64,000 nucleotides of DNA from JBCCFC01 sp965213595 (GTDB lineage: Bacteria; Chloroflexota; Anaerolineae; Caldilineales; Caldilineaceae), in the NCBI GenBank assembly GCA_965213595.1, contig CBDBZO010000002.1, positions 124,001 through 188,000 of the forward strand, given 5' to 3'. Shown here in pieces: positions 57,947 through 64,000 of the stretch (the stretch's first letter is position 1; each line of letters opens with the position of its first letter). The notes beneath the pieces are model-generated. The model was given only the letters and a program-made list of their open reading frames with translations. It searched no databases and was not told where the DNA came from. The position numbers and the translations under genes were made by a program.

Positions 57947-58091
57947 CAATGGCGTTAAGTTAAGCAAGCTGGTTCCCACGCAGAGTCTGGGAACTCAATC
58001 CGGAGGCTCTGCCTGCAGAGGGGAGGCGGAGCCTCCCGCAGCGCATTCCACGCTCCGCGTGGAACGAGGAGGCCTTAACTTAACGCCATTG
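57947..58091. mobile_element. 145-bp MITE derived from the IS4 element, with 10-bp target duplication
   Basis: Ends CAATGGCGTTAAGTTAAG (57947-57964) and its exact inverse (58074-58091) match the IS ends at 56225 and 57621. CACCTGCGCG flanks it directly at 57937-57946 and 58092-58101. The interior consists of palindromes (GGTTCCCACGC, GGAGGCTCTGCC, TTCCACGCTCCGCGTGGAA) and no gene. The segment 57637-57936 between IS and MITE shows only a short unassigned open frame. Confidence 0.9.
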
Positions 58092-58139
58092 CACCTGCGC
58101 GGGAATGACAACTTCTCGGTTTTCTACAATCCTCGTTCC

Positions 58140-59021
58140 TTACCGCCCGCCCATGCCCGTCATGGCGATGCCGCGGATGAACCAGTTTTGGCCGAAGATG
58201 TAGAGGATGAGCACCGGCAGCAGCGCGATCACCGAGCCAGCCATCAGCAGGTGCCACTCGGTGCTGAACTGCCCCTGGAAGGAGGCGAGGCCAATGGGCA
58301 GCGTGCGCATCGTCTCGCTGCGCGTGATCACGAGCGGCCACAGAAAATCGTTCCACGAGGCCTGGAAGTTGAAGATCGCCAGCGTGGCGATCACCGGCCC
58401 GCTCAGCGGCATGATCACCTGCGCCCAGATGCGCCAGCTTGCGGCGCCATCCATGCGCGCGGCCTCGTCGAGATCAAGGGGCAGGCCGAGGAAGTACTGG
58501 CGCAGCAGGAAGACGCTGAAGACGCTAAAGGCCGTGGGCAAAATGAGCCCCTGATAACTATCGAACCAGCCGAGGTAGCGGGTGGCGAGGATAAAGTTGG
58601 GGATGATGGTCACCGGGAAGGGAATCATCAGCGTGGCGAGATAGAGCAGGAAGAGCGGCTCGCGACCGCGAAAGCGCAGCCGCGCAAAGGCAAAGGCAGC
58701 CAGCGAGGCGGTGAGGATTTGGATGACGGTGGTCGCCGCGGCGACGATAAAGCTGTTGAGGTAGAAGCGGCCAAAGGGGACGGCGCGGAAGGTCTCGGCA
58801 TAGTTGGCAAGCGTGAAGTCGCCCACGCCAAAACTGCGGCTGAGCAGCAATTCTTCCGGCACGAGCGAGGCGACCAGCATCAGCGCAAAGGGCAGCAGCA
58901 TCAGCGCGCTGCCGAGCAGCAGCGCGCCGTGCAGCACCAGCCGACCCGGCAGCGAAAGCTGCCGGTTGGGATCGGTGCGGGTGGAAGCGGTTTGACCCGT
59001 GAGCGGGGCGGTAGTGGTCAT
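58140..59021 (-). CDS. MalG-type carbohydrate ABC transporter permease
   Basis: 293 residues from the ATG at 59021. Six membrane helices; the EAA loop is PLDLDEAARMDGASWRIWAQ-like (LDLDEAARMDGAASWRI) near residue 190; FNFQASWNDFLWPLVITRS and the ending QNWFIRGIAMTGMGGR match MalG/UgpE. The partner permease, binding protein and ATPase are not in the window; the upstream gene is a lipoprotein instead. Forty-eight bases downstream starts the MITE/IS region. Confidence 0.93.
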   Translation of the reverse strand: MTTTAPLTGQTASTRTDPNRQLSLPGRLVLHGALLLGSALMLLPFALMLVASLVPEELLLSRSFGVGDFTLANYAETFRAVPFGRFYLNSFIVAAATTVIQILTASLAAFAFARLRFRGREPLFLLYLATLMIPFPVTIIPNFILATRYLGWFDSYQGLILPTAFSVFSVFLLRQYFLGLPLDLDEAARMDGAASWRIWAQVIMPLSGPVIATLAIFNFQASWNDFLWPLVITRSETMRTLPIGLASFQGQFSTEWHLLMAGSVIALLPVLILYIFGQNWFIRGIAMTGMGGR

Positions 59022-59061
59022 TCGTGCTTGTCGCGTGTGCTGGAGCAGGCCAAAGCGGAAG

Positions 59062-61542
59062 CTAGTTGCGCAAGAATTCCAAGCTCTTGCTGTACAGCTC
59101 ATCGCTCGGCGCAAGCGCCGCCGCACGTTTGATGTTTTCCAGCGCGGCGGGGTCCGTGCGGTCGAGCAGATTTTGGGCCCAGCCGAGCAGGTAGTGGGCG
59201 GCGGCGTTGTCGGGCTGCACGGCCAGCGCCTCCGTCGCGTAGGCCGCGGCGTAGGTGGCGATGGTCTCGTCAAAGCCCTCGCCGACCGTGCCCGCGAAGA
59301 GCGGCGACGCCGGTACAGGGTCGAGCAGATCGGCAATCTCGTAGGGGCGCAGTTCATCGACGGCGGCGGCGTAATCACCGTAGAAGACGTTGTGCAGCAG
59401 GGTAAAATCGAGCGGCTCGCTGCGGGTTAATTCGCGGCGCGCTTCGCCCAGAAAGCGCACGAGGTCGGCATTTTGCCGGTAGGTTTCGTTCTCGCGCAGG
59501 GCAGCGTTGCCCCTTTCTACCAGAGTCAACGCGTCGCGCCACAGGTTGGCCTCCGCCAGCGTGACCAGCTCGTTGTTGGCGGCGACGACCTCCTCATCCG
59601 CCGCGCTCTCACTCAGCGTCGTCAGCTCGATGGGCACGAACGCCTCGCCGTCCCAGCCCAGCACTACGTAAGCGACTTCGCGCACGGCGCAGGCGTAGCA
59701 GAAGACGTAGTAATCCGTGGCGTCCAGCGCGACTTCGGTGGTGTCGTCGTTGCCCAAATCGATGAGCCGACCGGCGCCGGGGCTGGCGCTAAAGCCCGTG
59801 ACTTCGATGGCCAGCGCTTCGCCATCAAAGCTGAGCAGGTGGTACGTGCCGCTGTGCGCGCCCGCGCCGCCGTCCACGTTGAGCCACGCCCGCGACGTCG
59901 GCTCGGCCAGCTCCAGCGCCACCTGATTGACCGTCTCCTCGAAGAGATAGTCGGGGCCAACCGGCGCATTGGCTTCCGCCCCGTCCAGCTCCAGCCTGGC
60001 CACGAGTGCGTAGCCATTGCTGGCTTCCGTGTAGATGGCGACGAGGTGGCTGCGCAGCGGATCAAAGGGGCGAAAGCCCGTGGTGTGGGCCACCCAGAAC
60101 GGGCCACCCGTCAGCGCCGCGCCGTCCAGCCGCCGCGCGATGACGCCGTCGAAGCCGTCCTCCGTCCCCACCTCTATTTCAAAATCTTGGACCATCTGAA
60201 GCGCGATTTCGGCAGCAGCTTGGCTCATGCCGCCGGTGCTGGGCAGCGCGATCTCCCCCAGCGCGAGGTCGACCGGCCCCCAGCGCAGGTCGCTGCCGAT
60301 GCCGGAGAGCGCCACGGCCTCGCCTGCCAGCGGCACCCACGCCAGCGCACCAACCGGTCGCGTATCCACATACTCATCGCCCAGCGTGATCACCGCGCCG
60401 TCGCTAGAGTCGCTCCAGAGCACGTCTCCCCACAGCTCAAGGCTGGTATCGTTTAGCGACATCAGCTCGCCGTCGACAAATTCGTGCGGCGTGTACAGCC
60501 GCGGCGCGTTCACCTCATCCTGGACGGCGACCCAGACGAGCAGCCGACCGTCCACGCTTTCGTGCGGTGCGCGGAAGAGGCCCACCGGCGCATCGGGGGT
60601 CTCAATCTGCGGCGTTCCGGAGGCAAGCAGCGTCACAAAGCCCGTTTGCACGTCCACCTCGGCCAGGCCAGGAATTCCGTAGACCTGCAGGTCGCTGGCG
60701 ACGTAGCCGCGCAGCCCGTCTCGGCTCCAGGCCCAATCGCCGATTAACGGCGCATCCCCGTTGGCGGAGACGAGAAAGACGGGCGTGTCGGTTGGCTCAT
60801 TGGTGATGGCGTCGATGGCGAGGCCGCCCGCTTCGGGGTAGTAGCCAAACTCCTCGATGAGCCGTTCCCCGTTTGGCCCCCACTCGGCGCTCAGGTAAAA
60901 GCGGATGCGACCTTCGGGCTGTCTGCCCGTGAGATCGGGATGGGGATCGCTGGGGCGCAGCACCTCGTAGACGGGCGTCGGGCCGACTTCGGCCAGGTTG
61001 ATGCCGTTGAGCGCAAAGGCGATCAGCCCGCCGCTCGGCGCAAAGCGCGGGCTGCGAATCGCATTGACGATCTGGCCCACGTAGTCGCCCTCCAGCAGAA
61101 AATCCCCCATGAGTTTGATCGGTGCGCGTGCCGTCCGTAGCCAGCTCGATCAAGTTGTTGTTGCTCACGTAGACCAAGTGCCCATCCGTCGGCGACACGT
61201 CAAAATCAGTGATGGGCTGCGGCTCGTTGGTAAGCTGGGTCAGCGTCTTGCCGTCGCGCTCCACGCGCATGATTTGGCCGGTGCTGCTCAGGAAGTAGAG
61301 CGGCGCGGGCAGGATGATCGGCGGTGGGTGGAAGGGTTTCTGGCAGGGTTTCCCTGGCGTCGTACCGGGCAGGGTTTACCGGGCAGGGTTCCCGGCATCG
61401 TGCCGGGCAGGGTTCCCGGCGTTGTACCGGGCAGGGTTCCGTCGGGATCAATGGGCGGGGTGACGGTCATGTTGCACGCGGCGAGCGCGAGCAGGAGGGC
61501 GGTGCTGACGAGGAAAACGAGCCAAGGGCGCAATCGAGGCAT
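59062..61542 (-). pseudogene. large lipoprotein with beta-propeller-like and TPR-like regions, two compensating frameshifts
   Basis: The ATG at 61542 (GGAG upstream) opens MPRLRPWLVFLVSTALLL with lipobox ALAACNM. A GTLPG repeat follows, in which the frame changes (about 61370-61400). The next part, PPIILPAPLYFLSSTGQIMRVERDGKTLTQLTNEP and ITDFDVSPTDGHLVYVS, is in the second frame. Near 61130 the frame returns and RAPIKLMGDFLLEGDYVGQIV runs on for over 680 residues. The body has TolB/WD40-like repeats (SPRFAPSGGLIAFALNG, WSRDGLRGYVASD); the end resembles a TPR (LAVQPDNAAAHYLLGWAQNLLD). About 830 codons if repaired. It may be the partner of the MalG permease or a sensor; substrate unknown. Confidence 0.75.
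61365..61445. repeat. ~24-bp tandem repeat encoding PGTLPGTTPG
   Basis: CCGGGCAGGGTTCCCGGCRTYGT is repeated with one copy shortened by ten bases (ACCGGGCAGGGTTT). The shortening changes the frame of the lipoprotein gene. Confidence 0.75.
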
Positions 61543-61586
61543 GGGGAAGTCTCCAAATAAGGAATGGTTTGTTGCTAGAAAAATTA

Positions 61587-61688
61587 GTAACTGTTCAGCC
61601 CTCACCCCCAACCCCTCTCCCAGGGTGGGAGAGGGGAGCCGTGCTCTCCGCGGAGGCGGAGGGGCTGGGGCAGAGCCTGAATAGTTAT
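61587..61688. repeat. MITE-like element, copy D
   Basis: Ends GTAACTGTTCAG and CTGAATAGTTAT are inverse. The interior repeats the C-rich/G-rich hairpins of copies A and B (ACCCCTCTCCCAGGGTGGGAGAGGGG). It lies between the lipoprotein and glycosyltransferase genes. Confidence 0.7.
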
Positions 61689-61713
61689 GAAAATTAAGGC
61701 TTATTTGCACAAC

Positions 61714-62868
61714 CTACTTCAGCCCGCTCGCCAACACCTGGCGGTAGGCCGCAATCCGTTCCGCGCGCAGAGCACGCTTGTGGCCGAGCAGCCACTTGGC
61801 GCGTTCCAGGGCGAGCTGCGCCCGAAATTCGAGCAGCAGATAGCGCCGCAGCAGATTGGCCCAGCGCGGGCCAAACCAGCGCTCGGCGTAGCGCACCTTG
61901 CTTGTGTTAAAGTAAACGTGCCGCGCCGTCGACGCTTGGTCGCTGCTGCGCGCCTCGTAGTGAATCACCGTTGCCTCTGGGACATAGACAACGCGCCAGC
62001 CAGCCTGTTTCACGCGGCGGCAGAGGTCGGTCTCCTCGCTGTAGAGGAAGAAGCGCTCGTCGAAGGGGCCGCCCCCATCCCCGGCCCTTCCCCCACGAGT
62101 GGGGGAAGGGTGACTTGTACCCGATGTTGTCGCGTTGGGATTAGCTTGTCTTACTCCCTCAACAACATCAACCCTTAAACGGCTCTCTCCCCCGTACGGG
62201 GGAGGGCTGGGGTGGGGTTCTGCCGCATTCAGCGCCGCGCGCCGGCAGAGCAGCGCCGCGCCCACCAGCCAGTCGACATCGTGCCGCGCTTCGGCGGGCC
62301 AATCGGCCATGTGCAGACGGCGCGCCCACGGATTCTGCGGCCACGTGCGGCCCAGCCACGTGCTCTCCCAGAAGCCGCTCAGCCGCGTGGGAAAGCGTCG
62401 GCGATTGTTCTGCCATGCGCCGTCCGCATAGCGCAGCCGCGGGCCGACAATGGCCACCTTTTCCGCGCCCCGCTCAGGGCTCCCTTCCAGCGCGGCGACA
62501 AGCGTGGCCAAGCTGTTGCGCGTCAGCTCCGTATCGGGGTTGAGGAAGTAGATCAGCCGTCCGCGGCTTGCTGCATAGCCGCGGTTGCTGGCGCGCCCAA
62601 AGCCGATATTTTCATCGCAGGCAATAAGCTGCACCCACGGAAACTGCGAGGGCAGCAGGCTTACCGTCGCATCCTCGCTGGCGCTGTCGATGACAATGGT
62701 CTCCAGCGTAAGCGCGCGGCCGTTAATGGTGAAAGTGCGCAAATTTTGTTCGCCGAACGGCGTGCTGCTTGCTTCGATAGAGCGCAGGCAGGCGCGCAGC
62801 GGGTTCCACACGTTCCACGAAACGATCAGGATGGAAAGGTCTATGGGTGAGCGTTCTGTCTGACTCAT
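61714..62868 (-). CDS. family 2 glycosyltransferase with in-frame repeat insertion
   Basis: 384 residues from the ATG at 62868. GT-A fold: DLSILIVSWNVWNPLRACLRSI, VIDSASEDATV, IGFGRASNRGYAASRG, LIYFLNPDTEL (DxD-like), VDWLVGAALLCRRAALN and GPFDERFFLYSEETDLCRRVKQAGW. Similar enzymes add rhamnose to surface polysaccharides. Between CRRAALNAA and GPFDE a 50-residue segment (EPHPSPPPYGGES.., SHPSPTRGGRAGDGG) interrupts the usually contiguous motif. It corresponds to an inserted repeat at 62071-62220. Confidence 0.9.
   Translation of the reverse strand: MSQTERSPIDLSILIVSWNVWNPLRACLRSIEASSTPFGEQNLRTFTINGRALTLETIVIDSASEDATVSLLPSQFPWVQLIACDENIGFGRASNRGYAASRGRLIYFLNPDTELTRNSLATLVAALEGSPERGAEKVAIVGPRLRYADGAWQNNRRRFPTRLSGFWESTWLGRTWPQNPWARRLHMADWPAEARHDVDWLVGAALLCRRAALNAAEPHPSPPPYGGESRLRVDVVEGVRQANPNATTSGTSHPSPTRGGRAGDGGGPFDERFFLYSEETDLCRRVKQAGWRVVYVPEATVIHYEARSSDQASTARHVYFNTSKVRYAERWFGPRWANLLRRYLLLEFRAQLALERAKWLLGHKRALRAERIAAYRQVLASGLK
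62071..62220. mobile_element. 150-bp repeat (copy C) inserted in frame in the glycosyltransferase gene
   Basis: CCCCATCCCCGGCCCTTCCC on the left faces GGGAGGGCTGGGGTGGGG on the right. The two internal hairpins resemble elements A, B and D. Length is an exact multiple of three with no stop in the sense frame, so the host frame survives. Confidence 0.85.
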
Positions 62869-62954
62869 GGGGGAATCATCGCTTATTTTCGAGGTGGGTG
62901 CAAGTTGGGGAATCCCAGGCGGAACGCAGGCTACTCGCCAATTGGAAGCGCGCA

Positions 62955-62976
62955 TTCTTGAACGATTGTTACAGAA
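62955..62976 (+). promoter_or_regulatory. operator 1 of the TetR regulator
   Basis: A 22-base site with TTCTTGAA at one end and TTACAGAA at the other, overlapping the -35 region (TTGAAC, then TAGAGT at 62982). It matches the site at 63631-63652 in inverse orientation at 19 of 22 positions. Confidence 0.7.
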
Positions 62977-62993
62977 CGTGATAGAGTACCAAC

Positions 62994-63572
62994 ATGGCAA
63001 GACAGAAAGAGTTCGACCGCACGCAGGCCCTCGAAAAAGCCATGCGCATTTTCTGGCAGCAGGGTTATGCCGCCACCTCCATGCAGGAGCTGGTGAACGG
63101 CATGGGCATTGGCCGCGGCAGCCTGTACGACACCTTTGGCAGCAAAGAGCAGCTCTATCACGAAGCGCTGGCGCACTATCGAGACACCTGTGGCAGCAGC
63201 GATTTCCTGCCGTTGACGGAGCCTGATGCGGGCGCGGCGGAGATTGTGCGGCTCTTTGAAGAGCTGGCTGACAATGCACTGGGAAAGGCTGAACATCGCG
63301 GCTGCTTTGCCGTTCAATCCGCCACGGAACGGGCGTACTGCGATGAACAGGTGACTCAGCAATTTATGGAGTCGCTGGACGGCATGGAGGCCATGTTTGA
63401 GCGCGCGCTGCAGAATGCGCAAGCGGCTGGCGATTTCCCCGTGGCTAAATCGCCGCGAGCATCGGCACATGTGCTGGTGAGCCACGTGTTGGGCATTCGC
63501 ACGCTTGCGCGCGCTGCGCCGCGCCGCGAAATGATTTTGCACATCGTGCAAAGCGTGCGGGATTTATTTTAG
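62994..63572 (+). CDS. TetR/AcrR family transcriptional regulator
   Basis: 192 residues. Helix-turn-helix: KAMRIFWQQGYAATSMQELVNGMGIGRGSLYDTFGSKEQLYHEAL. The C-terminal domain is of the AcrR/TetR_C_16-like type with RGCFAVQSATERA. The -10 TAGAGT ends seven bases before the ATG, so the message may be leaderless. The operator in its promoter recurs before the next gene, suggesting control of itself and of the monooxygenase. Confidence 0.94.
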   Translation: MARQKEFDRTQALEKAMRIFWQQGYAATSMQELVNGMGIGRGSLYDTFGSKEQLYHEALAHYRDTCGSSDFLPLTEPDAGAAEIVRLFEELADNALGKAEHRGCFAVQSATERAYCDEQVTQQFMESLDGMEAMFERALQNAQAAGDFPVAKSPRASAHVLVSHVLGIRTLARAAPRREMILHIVQSVRDLF

Positions 63573-63630
63573 TAGCATTTTTTGCCTGGTCGCTGCGCGG
63601 CTTTAAGCCAGACAAAAATTTTTACCAAAA

Positions 63631-63652
63631 TTCTGTAACGAACATTCAAGAA
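63631..63652 (+). promoter_or_regulatory. operator 2, upstream of the monooxygenase gene
   Basis: TTCTGTAACGAACATTCAAG AA is the inverse-orientation relative of operator 1 and ends nine bases before the ATG at 63661, just before the AAAGGG ribosome-binding site. Repression by blocking transcription start or elongation is plausible. Confidence 0.65.
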
Positions 63653-63660
63653 AGGGCTAT

Positions 63661-63975
63661 ATGCAACATAGGCCAACTACCGTGGTGATTCGTTTGCGGG
63701 CAAAAGCGGAGCAGGCCGACCGGTTGGAAGCGCGGCTGATCCAACTCAACGATGCGGTTGCCACGGAGCCGCACTACGGCGGCGTACAGATCAATCGCGA
63801 TGGCGAGCGGTTCTTGATGTACGAGCGCTGGGCCAGCCGCGTCTATTTCGAAGGCGCACACCAGCACACGGATCACCTACAAGCGTTTATGGCCGAGCTA
63901 AAGCCGATGCTTGCGGAACCGCTGGAAATTTCATTTCTTCAGTTGGTGAAGGGATACGGCGAATTTAGCGAGTAA
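63661..63975 (+). CDS. antibiotic biosynthesis monooxygenase (ABM) domain protein
   Basis: 104 residues, one ferredoxin-like ABM domain: TTVVIRLRAKAEQADRLEARLIQLNDAVATEPHYGGVQINRD, FLMYERWASRVYFEGAHQHTDHLQAFM. Such cofactor-free enzymes oxidise quinols or similar aromatics, usually as dimers. ATG with AAAGGG upstream. Probably regulated by the adjacent TetR through the shared operator. Confidence 0.9.
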   Translation: MQHRPTTVVIRLRAKAEQADRLEARLIQLNDAVATEPHYGGVQINRDGERFLMYERWASRVYFEGAHQHTDHLQAFMAELKPMLAEPLEISFLQLVKGYGEFSE

Positions 63976-64000
63976 AATGTACTTCAGCTAATCAAGTTTT

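Overview
The window is GC-rich chromosomal DNA that most resembles a member of the Chloroflexota, probably an Anaerolineae/Caldilineales-like lineage. This is an inference from gene content and style, not from a database search: rpsF directly followed by rpsR, secreted proteins with a KLFLPLV-type motif, many Ser/Thr/Pro-rich linkers, a CIRCE-controlled groES-groEL pair and PotD/MalG-type transporters. I saw no rRNA gene, tRNA gene or CRISPR array.

Layout. 1-8.3 kb: partial queuosine-tRNA mannosyltransferase, rpsF-rpsR (S18 with a very long acidic extension), a parvulin-type chaperone, a frameshifted polyprenyl synthase behind tatD, and a P450 divergent from a TetR regulator. 8.4-17.7 kb: a large frameshifted GH3-like surface protein, a TIM-barrel isomerase, then a LacI regulator, ChbG-type deacetylase and DapA-family lyase (probable amino-sugar or sugar-acid catabolism). 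17.8-24.2 kb: ugd, a DUF2726 protein, a YbhN-type membrane protein with a 9-bp minisatellite tail, DUF2237, a membrane-anchored protein, and a PduO-type adenosyltransferase, with MITE-like repeats. 24.2-30.3 kb: a MacA-MacB-FtsX-lipoprotein efflux operon invaded by an AT-rich DUF3800 gene, itself broken by a 259-bp MITE and followed by a candidate structured RNA. 30.3-35.7 kb: envelope lipid genes and conserved unknowns. 35.8-39.2 kb: groES-groEL and small toxin-antitoxin-like genes. 39.2-45.9 kb: gyrA with a histone-like tail, then a patchwork with a 340-bp direct duplication, a VOC gene, an attC-like hairpin and VapBC. 45.9-55.9 kb: a HerA-like ATPase, then a polyamine-type ABC operon with two tandem binding proteins behind a possible attenuator, ending in a GNAT-nitrilase fusion. 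56-64 kb: an IS4-family element, a related 145-bp MITE with a 10-bp target duplication, a MalG permease, a twice-frameshifted lipoprotein, a glycosyltransferase carrying an in-frame repeat insertion, and a TetR-monooxygenase pair sharing an operator.

The main themes are (i) several MITE/REP-like repeat families, two of them inside genes; (ii) low-complexity extensions grafted onto core proteins (S18, parvulin, MacB ATPase, GyrA); (iii) clustered frameshifts at short direct repeats; and (iv) small defence/addiction-type modules inserted between housekeeping operons. The most interesting objects are the extended S18, the DUF3800 locus with its adjacent RNA-like element, the IS4/MITE pair in REP palindromes, the 50-residue repeat insertion in a glycosyltransferase, and the leader upstream of the tandem binding proteins.
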